Source: Craspedostauros australis
Taxonomy: Eukaryota > Bacillariophyta > Bacillariophyceae > Mastogloiales > Achnanthaceae
Length of the DNA: 64,000 nucleotides
Assembly: GCA_026770025.1 (NCBI GenBank)
Contig: JAMXDE010000057.1
Span: 124,001 to 188,000, forward strand
Direction of reading: 5' to 3'
Each line of letters opens with the position of its first letter. Positions within the stretch are counted from its first letter, which is position 1. The notes beneath the pieces were generated by a model, which saw only the letters and a list, made by a program, of their open reading frames with translations, had not been told where the DNA came from and did no database searches. A program made the position numbers and the translations under genes. This document shows positions 12,101 to 20,083 of the stretch, piece by piece.

Positions 12101-12116
12101 CCTCTTCCTCGCTCAT
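6120..12116 (-). CDS. Copia gag-pol polyprotein (copy A)
   Basis: 1,998 codons. Gag is about residues 140-460, with two CCHC zinc knuckles at 388-401 and 433-446. Two D/E-rich regions lie at 555-660 and 1325-1490. The aspartic protease motif is LADSGAS (D838). The GAG-pre-integrase HHCC has H984, H989, C1013 and C1016. Integrase has D1044, D1106 and E1142, a DD-35-E spacing. RT has AFLHGDL and YVDD (D1729-D1730). RNase H has D1906, the SSSEAEY glutamates and D1983. It ends at a TGA (6120-6122) directly after NPSTSQ. The same frame continues for 59 more codons, beginning SRHIDVRHHYVR, to a second stop at 5940-5942, so the first stop removes the conserved end of RNase H. The ATG at 12116 is the first in frame after the 5' LTR. 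Confidence 0.92.
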   Translation of the reverse strand: MSEEEELRDIPLSNPAIKIEEGASETPPRQEKEAAAATVLSGAYASAIDETEEERSARLHREKERILKAFKQEETGVTESIRTAKQGGKSETPPGGEFVSKSTLAKQQAKIEESTTQKQTEIKGASAPTTKQRINMATSANMNKRRIKAPMFSGEQEDYSAWESQAKAYARAQKTRDVMLGKTKVPTVSEIAAAAGEAKEAMEEIHELGCDCFSNLILMMDAEKGKGKQAIQYINQCISDDYPEGDAHAAWNVLAEKFRPSDAVTKIKLKCQFNNEKMKRDTDPDIYITQLESLRSRLHDVKYEITDEEMIMQILSTVSNEYRTHIVNFQHQLTFNPELVTINTIRGVLCTAYATHRGGKAYVDDFQDSNTKSNDTGFTSTGNFKGTCHNCGVYGHRSADCPERKKSNNKKNNNNNNKMNGKRNKGSGFKGKCNYCGIFGHREAECRKKKFNESKKNNEQANAATEGHDKSGHEMVLSAKDMPLCMLVSDNYIEDSFFDNFVCVGSDDEVQDDEIVPEWLDEEPIIHEVDPRREVSYECCFNAHDLIGSYGYAAEMDDEANDSDIEEAMSDDDDDDDANEDGADEDDETNRAAAPPPPAAGNNRSGIFDEDDSDESEDGNHPDDSFNPNERVVYPGNMDFPPIEDLNSVDYLLRHSTIPNATATALIIQKQLIFDAVMEAGMRVFPGTTRGALMPIWVNMMGSILSEHFESIEEILVNAIIINRILEANETETIPETDLHYILGGCMRVLLRERSRVHPYDPATGSHRSNTIPSDYAQLSDETDDEHHENPWNEYGVHVDEEDEDNIMTDTAAAAVEQLHELSTRYKDKVNKDTWLADSGASCHIVNSDAALFNVRHIKSFIQVGDSTKLDSPKMGSIRLKVKQRDNTGHIIRLDDVKYTPKMAVNLFSTNKALYNGYQLGSNGILMDIINGSGTKIVFDRVFPTANGFITGVQMHSIMPTNDDKACTAIVKNPSKEISAVNLHRMLGHAPLEAMKRTAAQYGWKIIGEMPVCRDCAVANARVKNIPKATIPRATRHGERLFIDIRYTKHISFGDKRYWTLIVDDCTDHCWSFFLKNKSDQPGYIKRFIQTIKSQTGDQQIIFRGDNSGENKSTQDILIDAGLNVKFKFTASNTPQQNGRVERKFAYLYTKIRSMLNGAQLDEEYRHGLWAAAASTATAIANITVAKNQKESPHRQFFGNDPPYANALRTFGEVGVVKTTYGGITAKLKNRGEEMVFIGYAHQHASGVYNMYRPSTKSLICSRDIKWLNQSYGQFRGWTPAPNISNEAGTTDADGFTTIGRKGATPRTATRQTSKAKRVSFADSNMYYILSDSDDEDNEDNGVVTQLIHNNDEDRSESNHEDDEILPSGDEADDDTGVTPPNTPARSTHGTPSRPPPSKPSKRDIARKERIRRHEAQGRKGEANPKSTTGKSIPRALRELADFNERGRKEEGYESDPSSDEASDDLSDEMIDDSNNETTDDEEIADEGEIEITHYSTTGLYGMNAIITESPAIDIGLSMQDEKKEPEKHIEPTTFDGAFNHPDPIHRKGYRAAIKKEFDSMDTRKVYSKIKRDTIPRGRRCCKCKWVFKLKRDGTHRARLVACGYSQVAGVDFQEHYSPVIHDVTYRVMMVIMLIKKMDCALVDVVTAFLHGDLDKEIYMNCPNGMDHQPDEALTLHKPIYGLVQSARQWFKMLVSTLKNINFEQSAADPCLFYRKTNEGSMIVAIYVDDCFCCGDSKALETFLKDIQGSKFKVTIECGLGDYLSCNIELNHDKTRATLRQPHLIRHLIEEFGTKVEKMQRYGTPGTPGQIIVRPSEDNGLQKVGPEEHAEYRQGVGMLLFLIKHSRPDIANPVRELSKVLIGPTKAAMKEMYRIIKYVIDTKDYGLEIHPARPDDDGWDMELFCDSEYAGDKNTRISVGGFILYLCKVPILWRSKAQKAVTLSSSEAEYVALSKAAKKIFFVVQLLESVGVPVKTPIKVRVDNIGAIFIAKNPSTSQ

Positions 12117-12198
12117 TCAGTCTGTTGATCCTGAATGATGTTCGTCTTCCTCGCACGATCCGATCCGCGGGCTCGCCCTGATCTATCGTTTATAAACG

Positions 12199-12992
12199 TG
12201 TTGGCAAGTTCCGCTCACGGTAACCTACGATCGTGGAAGATGGTGGTGGTTGATAGTCGTTCGTTTGCTATTTCATTAGTTGGCTACTCCGATCCTCTCG
12301 GTATACGCCGTTCTCTTGCCCGATGCTCTCGGTGCTTCAATCTGTTTCGTAGATTTGGTCTCCGACTATGAGTCGGTACGCGAGATCCTCTCTCGCTCCT
12401 CTCTGTATTCTCTCTCTCTCTCTCTCTCAACATCGTGTGCTCATGCTACACGATACTCCGTGTTCGATGCGTGCTCCGCATTCGACACTCCGTTCATTCA
12501 GTACTGGCTTCTACTCCATGAGTACTTACCATTTGAAGTTCACCTTCAGTATCCATGATCTTCATGGGTCATTGTATCTTCGCCTCCTGCTCTGACTTGG
12601 AGACAGCTGTCGACGTGGTGACATGATGACATCCTGTCGACGTCAGTAGGCGTCCTTCTGCTCTCCAGATGTCACGTTCCATTGGTGATGCTGCAGTCTG
12701 TCAGATGATATCGTCATCTGAGGTTTAGTTGGGAAGTACCTCGAGATTCTCTTGGTACCATTGATGCATGGACGGACGATCTTCTGATTCTCCCAGAAAT
12801 CATTATTTGCAAATTTCCTCCAGAAATCTTGCCCCTTTTCGTGTGTTCCATTTCCCCTGTAATTCTGACGAATCACAGTATACTATCGACACGAATGTAG
12901 TTATACCGTCCAAGTGCGTATGAGAGAATAACGGGTGAACGATGCACATATACACGTACATCTTGACATATACTCACATGTACATCTCGACA
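12199..12992 (-). repeat. LTR of copia A (5' LTR relative to its ORF)
   Basis: A 794-bp partner of the LTR at 5127-5919, with the same TG...CA termini. It is followed directly by the right copy of the target duplication, TGGACG. On its internal side (12187-12198), where a primer-binding site is expected, lies a perfect 12-bp palindrome, CGTTTATAAACG. Confidence 0.93.
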
Positions 12993-14168
12993 TGGACGGG
13001 AGTGAGGAGCTGGTTGGCCATGAGCGAGTGTCGGTGGTGCCGATGCGCGTAGGTAAGCATCGGCCTCGGCGTAAGAGGCACAGCGAAGGACTCGGGCGGT
13101 ACTTCCAGTGCCTGCTTGAGCGATAGCCTCGGCCGCAGAGGTGTACACCCCTGGGCGTTGGCCGTCGATCGCCACATACCATTCAGTTCCCGCGGTTGGA
13201 GCGGGTGCTGGAGCGGTGTCCGTGGAGGGGAGACCGTGTTGGAGCAGCTGCGTGATCTGTGCCTGCTGCGTCGCAAGCGCACGTAGCATCGCGTGGGTGG
13301 TCTCCTCTGATTTGCGCTGATGGAGTTCCATCGTCTCGCGGTTGAGAGATGCCTGGTGGCGTACCACGTGCATGAGTTCGTCGGCTGCGGTAGTGGCCAG
13401 AGCAGGGGGAGAATGGTGTGCTCCTTGCGGGAACGAGAGGACCGGGTGTGGGATCATCGGTTCGGGGCGCACCACTGGGGCGGAAGGTGTGCGGGCGGAT
13501 GGAACCTGATGAGTGATCGGGTGCAAGATAGCTGGGTTGGTCTTGACGCGAATGGGTGGTGTTGGCTGCGCGTCGGTGCTGGGTCGTCCTGCGGGTTTGG
13601 TCTCGAGATCGAACCCGACCACTCCCGCGATTTTGGAGTCGCTGTCGTTGCGAGCTGCGGCGCTGGTGGCACCCATCTTGCCGACGGCTTCGAGGTCGCG
13701 AAGTGCTGCGGCACGAGTAGAATCGTACGTGGAGCGGCTCTGGTGACTACCCTCAATGAGATCGCGTCGGGGAGCGCCGCCGAGTGTGGTGGTATCGAGG
13801 CACTGATACACACCAACAAGGCCGCGGCGGGTGGGATCGCGGCGTAGGGCATGATGGTTGCTGCGGCGACACTCGCCGGCCACGTTGGCGCAGAGAAGAG
13901 TGTGGCCGTCCTCCGACTTGGTGGAGAGGCGGACCAGGCAGGTGTGGTCGTCGGCGACGAAGTGCCCGATAGCCATTCCGATCCCGACTTGGTTGAGAAG
14001 GGTGTCGCTACCCATGTCACCGGAGCGGGCAGATCCGCTTGCCACCGAGGACACAGTCTCGACTGTGATCCCGGGCTCGGGTTCGGTCGGAGGCACGCTG
14101 GCGAAAGCGGAGGCCTCGGAGGCAAGGAGCAAGGAGAGGTTGGGATGGTTACTCATGGCGATGATCAA
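12993..14168 (-). pseudogene. Gag-like ORF1 of the DIRS-like element, N-terminal half, with RNase-H1-type hybrid-binding domain
   Basis: 392 codons of element sequence; the frame then runs on into the LTR as nonsense. The start is M1 at 14168 or M5 at 14156 (MSNHPNL). A Pro/Ala-rich region (about 200-260) and a helical, Gln-rich segment (260-312) precede residues 329-374. These read EWYVAIDGQRPGVYTSAAEA and, later, YAEADAYLR. This matches the WYVV-GR-PGIY ... EA-AFL pattern of the RNase H1 N-terminal / caulimovirus viroplasmin-like domain, which binds RNA-DNA hybrids. The frame joins that of 4011-5126 after removal of copia A. The domain call is by eye. Confidence 0.65.
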
Positions 14169-14805
14169 GTAGAAGACGGAAGGCGTGAAGTAGTGTTGAA
14201 GGCGTTGTTTGTTGCTAGGTTACCCCTGAGCAAGCGTTGCAGGAAGCGTTAGTCGAAGCGGGGAGTTGACAATTCTGTTGTCTTTTCCAAATTGTGGGTG
14301 CTTCGATTGCTGCTGGTCCATCGCTTCTCTGCTTGTTGTTTTCTATTCTCTCCTTTCTTTCTTTCTCTTGCGGGCTCCTCTCATATCTCATGTTTGGCTC
14401 CTTCTCTGTTTCTCTATTGATTTGAATCGGGTCTTGGTCGGGCTTGGCCCCTCAGATCGTGTCTCTTTCTTGAGGGGTGTGTGTCGCGACCCAAGATGGT
14501 GCGTTTTGCGTTCCCGATTTTTGTTGTTCGACTTTTGTTGTCGCAGTTGCTCATTTTGTGAGCTCCGCGTTGCCATCAATTGGCCGTTGTCGCACCTCGT
14601 TTGAATTACTCTTACTTAGGTGTCTGGCCCATGTGTGGCCGTTAAACCTTTGGTTCGGGTTTCCGTTGCGGGGTCGTGCGTACGACTTGCACTTTCCGTT
14701 GCGTTCTTCGTCCTCTTCCATCAGATGGTGCCCTGGAGTCGTATGGGTCGTCTGTATCAACCAGTCAATTATGTTTAGAAGTGACCCGGTTCGGGAGGGT
14801 CTAGC
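14169..14805. other. Intergenic or DIRS 5' end; no gene recognised
   Basis: Pyrimidine-rich, T-rich sequence upstream of the DIRS Gag start. It should contain the element's 5' untranslated region and terminal repeat, but without the other terminus (outside the window) I cannot place the boundary. No convincing ORF. Confidence 0.5.
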
Positions 14806-16152
14806 GTGGCTCATCTTACGAGAGAAGACGTCCTGCATGACTTGTTGATATGGAGGGCCTGTCAAGACTTGCCTTCTCCGGTTCCAAGAGTGCATACGTT
14901 CGTCCCCGCGATCATTTCACGCTGGAACGCGTTCAAGGGTGGATCAGACGTGGTCACCCGCATGATACGACAGAACCAGGCCCACCCACCGCACTCCACA
15001 TTCCAATGCAAGATTGTGTCGCGATTGATGGAAGTCGTGATCATCACATTGCACAAGCTCCAGCAGTACTGCTGTACAAAGGATATCTATACAAATGCAG
15101 ATCTGGAGAAGACTCCAACTATTCATCACTTCCGCTGCATGATGAATCATCGCCAAGGGCTTGTTGCATCAATTCGGAAAATCCGAGACACGCTTGGCAG
15201 CTGGGCCAAATCTCTGAAGGACAGAGAACAAGATGATCAAAGCAGCATACAACGTATAGCAGCTCTTGCGGTACCAGCCATGGAGGTGCCATTGGAAAGC
15301 GCAGATCGCGCCAGTGAAGGGAGAAGGACGGATGCAAACGAAGCGACGGACCGTCGATCGGTACGGAGACTGCTGTCGGAAGGTTTGGAGGCGACGACGG
15401 AGAAAGGCTCGGACATGAACAGGCGTGTTTGCGAAGGCAGCCATGCTCCAGTGCATCTGGCGTCGAGAAGGGGCTCATGTGTTGTCTGCGGCGTATTGAC
15501 TCCATGGATGTGCATGGAGTGCCACCTCCATGCGTGTGTTGCGCCCACGGCGCACCACGGAAGGTGGATGCAGTACTGCGGCATCGAAACGAAAGTCACA
15601 ATGTGCCAGCTTTGACACAACAACAAAGAGCTAGAGGCAAGCAACACCTGTTTCCGCCTTCTTCATGGAAGGGACAGAACTTGGATTGGCAAGACGAAAC
15701 AAACCTTTGTGAAGTGGAACAAGAAGAACAAGCCATCAAGAAGGAACAAAGCTGTAGAGGGCATGCCAGATGGAGGAGAGCCAGACTCCAACCGAAATAC
15801 AAACGAACAGGGCGCAATGGAGGAAAGTCCCAACACCAACAGAGTTTCGGCGAGGAACACAGTTTCGAGAAGGAAGCGAGCTGTGGCAAGCATATCGGAC
15901 GAAGCAGAACCGGACAGCGGCCGAAAGGCAAGCAACCGTCGCACAATGAAGATACCACATGGCATAACAACAAGATCAAGAGCAACAGCCGAAGAGACGG
16001 CATCTCGGAAGCGTGAAAGGACTCTGGAGGCTGCGAAGGCATCACCCCGGCGCTCCCTGCGCAATCAACAAGGCATTTTTGAAGCGGCGATGAAACGAGA
16101 GGTGGAGCGGAAGGAAGAATCCCAAGGGAAACGTCAGAGATGTAAACTCTAA
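14806..16152 (+). pseudogene. Decayed PiggyBac-like transposase, C-terminal part
   Basis: One plus-strand frame is open at 14806-15615, stops at a TGA (15613-15615), and continues in the same frame to 16152 with coding-like content. The segment ISRWNAFKGGSDVVTRMI, followed by a helical HRLxQY-like stretch, resembles the late catalytic region of PiggyBac-type (DDE_Tnp_1_7) transposases. A Cys/His cluster follows (CVVCGVLTPWMCMECHLHAC), as in their C-terminal zinc domain. After the stop, CFRLLHGRDRTW and FVKWNKKNKPSRRN extend that domain, and a Lys/Arg-rich tail ends QGKRQRCKL. The upstream catalytic Asp region is missing, so this is a fragment. Family assignment is from memory of the motif style and is moderate. 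Confidence 0.42.
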
Positions 16153-16435
16153 ACATACTAGCAGTTGTTGATGGAATAACACAAGTACATCCCTTTGAAA
16201 CTGCATGAGGATCGACAATGGACGGCTCATTGCGAGCAAAAGACTGAACAGAAAACTCTCTAAATAAACCGATTTAGATTGCGACCATTCGATGTGGTCA
16301 ATCAGAAACAAGTCTCGTGTAAAATTTACGCGTTAATTTTGGGGTTGCGTCAGGACGCAAGGTTTTGGAGATTGTGTCGGACTGTTGCGTCCTGACGCAA
16401 TTTTTCGACTTTTGTGCGACGAAAAATCCTTGTGG
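16153..16435. repeat. Spacer with paired 16-bp near-palindromes
   Basis: TTGCGTCAGGACGCAA (16345-16360) and TTGCGTCCTGACGCAA (16385-16400) are each palindromic with 7-bp arms and a 2-bp centre, and are reverse complements of one another, so they can also form one larger hairpin. They lie just outside the inverted repeat that starts at 16436. No gene seen. Confidence 0.7.
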
Positions 16436-16672
16436 ATATCCGTAAGGAAAGTTTTGGTCCCCAGGAGGACATTTAGTGCTATCTGTCCTCCTGAGGACAT
16501 TTATTTTTGACATGCATCGTAACTGTCCTCAGGAAGACAGAAAACTTATCTGTCCTCCTGAGGACATTTAATTTTGGCGTTTGACTGGTTGGAACACGTA
16601 TCCACGACACAAATTATGAGTGTCGCGACAATTCATCGCGTTGTGGCTGGCGCCATCTGCTCCGTTCTTTTT
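16436..16672 (+). repeat. Left terminal inverted repeat
   Basis: Starts ATATCCGTAAGGAAA and contains the inner block from TTTAATTTTGGCG to CGCCATCTGC, which is nearly identical in inverted form on the right. It carries two TGTCCTCCTGAGGACA near-palindromes (16484-16499 and 16551-16566) and a degenerate third near 16523. Confidence 0.85.
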
Positions 16673-17875
16673 GCCATCTGCACATCCACACGCCAATCTG
16701 TTCAATAGTATCCCAGAATATTATTCTATATTATTATATTCTATAATGTTCTACAACATCTGCTTTCAGTTGCGTCACTTATGGGTGTTGGGGGGATCTC
16801 TAATTGTGTTCTGGAACTTGTGTGTCCTGGTTATGTTTCCTCTTTCATCAACGGAGCCATGTAACTGTGTGTCCATTTAAAAAAAAGCTTGGTTGATTTC
16901 TCGTTGTTGCGATAGAGGACTCTCGCACTCCGCTCAGCCCTTCACAAGCAAGCCTGCAAGGGAGCCACAGCCCGATAGCCACACCTTTCGAGGGGTGGCA
17001 TCAGAGCTTCTCCCTTGGCGCAAGCCGAATAGATTTAAGTTCGTGCGCTCCAAGCTGATATGTTCTAAGCTTGCACAGTTCCGGAAAACTAGCAGCTCCA
17101 TGCGTTAACCGAACATTAGCCAATCATCGTACTTTATTCTGCGTTGTTTTATTGTTCTTGTCGTCTTCATTGCTCCATGCTTGTCGCTGGGCTATCTCAT
17201 TTGCATTCCATTTCAAACCACGACGTCAAGGAGAACCACCGCAACACATCCATGTCATGGGATTACATTGCATCACATGCTTCCTCTGCATCATCCGCAT
17301 CATCCACACCACTCTACGTTTATGCTTTCCTCTGATCCACACCCACCTACAACAGCCAATTCATCCATACCCCACCCCACTGTACATCTTCTTGCCAAAT
17401 CAACAACAAGCCACATTCTTCCATCATTGATCCATCCCATCCTTTCGATTATCTCTCCACCCCTCGCCTCAACAACAACAGTGACTATCCTGATGGGACT
17501 GCAGCGCAGTCTCCCGCGCCATCCACTTGCACGATACAACCACCTTCCTACGCCGACGACGTGAAGCAGCCACCAACCATCACATGGTTTCCCAATGTAT
17601 TCACGTTGGTGCAGTCTCCTCAGGATGCAGGTGTTGCCTACATGGAATGCAACAACAACGAATCCCGCACTGTGTCTGTCACTGATGGCTTACCCTGCAC
17701 AACACCGCCATCTACGGACCAGACGAACAACAAGAGGGCATGCCATTGCAAGAAGCTGCCAGCTCCTCCTACCTCAGTCTTCAAAATTGTGACGGTTGGT
17801 AGCAACAGTAATCAGCCCACTTCATGGCCTGATCCCACCACCACTGTTGGCAAGGCCGCATAGCGTTTCCCTCCA

Positions 17876-19128
17876 ATGTACTACAAACTGAAGGGAAAGG
17901 TGGACTGCTTGCCTTGGCTGCACATACTGCAACCATGCAACAGAATCCCCATGAATGTGATGACCAGGCTTCCAAACAAGCCATTGATACCACTCATTGG
18001 CACAACATGGACAATCATCTGCAACAAACTTCACCAGCAGAACTCCACAGTGTTGCTGAATATGCCACAAGAGTCCGCATTGGCCAACCAATTCAAAAAC
18101 TTCATGGAGCTCACCAAAACACTCCTGAAGCGCACCCCTTGCTGCAGCGGCATGACGGAGAATATGAAGCAGTGGCTCGATGAGCTCACCAACCTGATAC
18201 AGGAGCGCAAGGACTACGCCAAGGATTGTGTCACCTTGGAGCAAAGAATTCAAGGACGCAATAGCATCACCAGCAAGCAAAGGTCCCACATGCTCGCCCT
18301 GCGCCCTGCAATATCAAAGGAATAGGCTGGCAAAGCCGCGCGCAAACAGAAGGCAGCAGGAAGCGAAGAGAATGCCTCATCTTTCTGCATGTCATCCACC
18401 ACAACGAAGCCTGAGAAGAGGCCACGCGTGAGTATGGAACAGAAGATGCAGAATACTGCAAGCCTCCTCAACAGGCTGAACAAAACCGAAACAAGCTCGC
18501 AGATTGGCTGCATGTGGCAATGCCTCCTGCTCCCACCCAAGCCGGACTTCATCCAATCATGGTGGTCTGGTCTGCTTCCCCCTTTCAGTACCAGCTGTGG
18601 AGGCAAGCGCACACATCCACAATAGCGGCAATGGCAATGGCAACAGAAATGGCAGCAAGGACAGGGACAGTAGCAATGACAATAACAACAACAGCAACAA
18701 CAGCCAATTCATCCAGCACATGTTGAATCAGCAACAGAAAAATGCGCGATACATGCCACCGCTGGGAGGAGGATCGTGACAGCGTGGAGCGAGAGACTTC
18801 TCAGTTGCACTACACCCAAGATAGGCTCTCTGCTGATATGAGGTCTCTTGCGGACCTCATGTTCCAAAACTACCACACCAGCAATGGCACTGTCAGCGGC
18901 AATAGCAATGACAACATCAACAGCCACCACGATGGCAATGACAACCACGATGGCAGTGGCAGTGGCAGTTGCAACCGAAACAGAAACGGAAGTGACAGCG
19001 ATTCCGCAATCACTGTCTCCCAACAAGATTCAGATTGCGGTGACAGGGAATACCACAGCGGCCATGATGGACATCCTCCCCGAGTCACGAGGACGGAGTC
19101 CACCGAATTGTTTACGAACATAGAGTGA
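17876..19128 (+). pseudogene. Broken, unidentified coding remnant inside the TIR element
   Basis: Open stretches switch frame and are interrupted by stops: 17876-18325 and 18389-18625 share one frame, and 18742-19128 lies in another. The content is helical and coiled-coil-like (for example ELTNLIQERKDYAKD and WEEDRDSVERETSQLHY), with Ser/Asn/Thr-rich low-complexity tracts. I do not recognise a transposase motif. It could be captured host sequence or a decayed accessory ORF. Confidence 0.3.
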
Positions 19129-19529
19129 GACAAGGATGATAACAGCAATGACGAAGACAAAGATGAAAGAACGGATGCAGCAGCTGCAACAATCAACAAG
19201 AAAAGGTCTGAACAAAACAGCCACCTCGAAAGAGAGAGAGAGAGAGATACATTAGAAATCTGCATTGGCATTATAATGAAGAGATGCGGCGGAAACTCGA
19301 ATGAAAGAAAGAATTGCAAATGGGGTAGAACGTAGTTGCAGTGGAAGACAAGTTAAACACAAACGCAAACGCATCCGCTAAGAAAAGACTGTAAAATAGA
19401 CGTAGCCAAGCTTGTCGGACAGCAGACACACATTAGCATGGTTTTGTTGACGCAGAAGGCGACAAAACTAGAACAAGCAAGTACCACGATGCAAGTGGAG
19501 GTGCGCTAACACCCAGAACAAGCGCACAG

Positions 19530-19766
19530 AAAAGAACGAAGCAGATGGCGCCAGCCAACAACGCGATGAATTGTCGCGACACTCATAATTTGTGTCGTGG
19601 ATACGTGTTCCAGCCAGTCAAACGCCAAAATTAAATGTCCTGAGGAGGACAGATAAATTATCTGTCCTCCTCAGGACAGTTGTGGGAAAAACATCGACAG
19701 GAAGCGATAAATGTCCTCCTCAGGACATTTACGAAAATGCCCACACAAAAATTTCCTTACGGATAT
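19530..19766 (-). repeat. Right terminal inverted repeat
   Basis: Reverse complement of the left repeat, ending ...TTCCTTACGGATAT. It carries three TGTCCT...AGGACA near-palindromes (around 19636, 19662 and 19711), with arm lengths of 6-7 bp. The inner ~110 bp matches the left copy at nearly every position, and the outer half is more divergent. Confidence 0.85.
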
Positions 19767-20083
19767 GGAACCGTCCCCAACCTTCTCGAGTGAATACGAT
19801 CAATCGTGTGATCATTCTACTCGCAACATCGTGAGGAGTTGCACCCTACAACACGGCGTATCGCGGTGTTTGTTTTCTGACTTTTGCAAATCTGAACCCA
19901 CACAGTAACACGCACATTTGTCGTGTTGTCTCCGTGTTATATTCCATCTGCAATTGCATGAGACCTGCAAGTTGCCTCTCATGCTCACAGTTCCAGGATC
20001 TCAATCTTTGGAGCTCGACAGTCTTCACCTACTCATACGAATAACACACTAATCAAACAATCATCCTCACCAACAACTACGAA
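19767..20083. other. Spacer between TIR element and copia D; no gene recognised
   Basis: About 300 bp without a convincing ORF or repeat. It may contain the broken 5' edge of copia D, whose pol frame becomes recognisable only after about 20084. Confidence 0.4.

Larger units (their letters stand above)
5127..12992 (-). mobile_element. Ty1/copia LTR retrotransposon, copy A (nearly complete)
   Basis: 7,866 bp with two LTRs (5127-5919 and 12199-12992), a single gag-pol ORF on the minus strand, and flanking 6-bp duplications TGGACG (5121-5126 and 12993-12998). The LTRs have TG...CA ends (TGTTGGCAAG ... CATCTCGACA as read on the plus strand) and differ at roughly twenty positions by eye, about 2-3 percent, so the insertion is fairly recent. 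Integrase precedes RT, which is the copia order. The family fits the CoDi copia lineages of diatoms, but assignment to a CoDi subgroup needs a tree. It lies inside the Gag ORF of the DIRS-like element. Confidence 0.93.
1..14168 (-). mobile_element. DIRS-like tyrosine-recombinase retroelement (3' end outside window; interrupted by copia A)
   Basis: Reading leftwards on the minus strand, the parts are Gag N-half (14168-12993), copia A as an insertion (12992-5127), Gag C-half (5126-4011), RT-RNase H (3990-592) and a tyrosine-recombinase frame that runs off the window at base 1. Gag, then RT-RH, then tyrosine recombinase, with no DDE integrase and no aspartic protease, is the layout of the DIRS order. 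Removing copia A and one copy of the 6-bp duplication TGGACG (5121-5126 and 12993-12998) leaves one continuous Gag frame. I could not identify the terminal repeats typical of DIRS elements: the right terminus should lie just beyond 14168 and the left one is outside the window. Apart from the insertion the frames are open, so the copy was young when copia A landed in it. Confidence 0.8.
16436..19766. mobile_element. DNA transposon-like element with 237-bp terminal inverted repeats, probably non-autonomous
   Basis: A 3.33 kb segment bounded by long inverted repeats (16436-16672 and 19530-19766). No intact transposase lies between them. Instead there are frame-broken, Gln/Asn/Ser-rich and coiled-coil-like coding remnants (17876-19128). 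Long inverted repeats suggest a Mutator-like or similar foldback element, but I could not find a clear target-site duplication: left flank ...CTTGTGG, right flank GGAACCG. Superfamily undetermined. Confidence 0.7.

Noticed and set aside
15429-16016. 195-codon plus-strand ORF as a separate gene
   Set aside because: A different frame from the transposase-like sequence. The frame of 14806-16152 keeps domain-like content before and after the stop.
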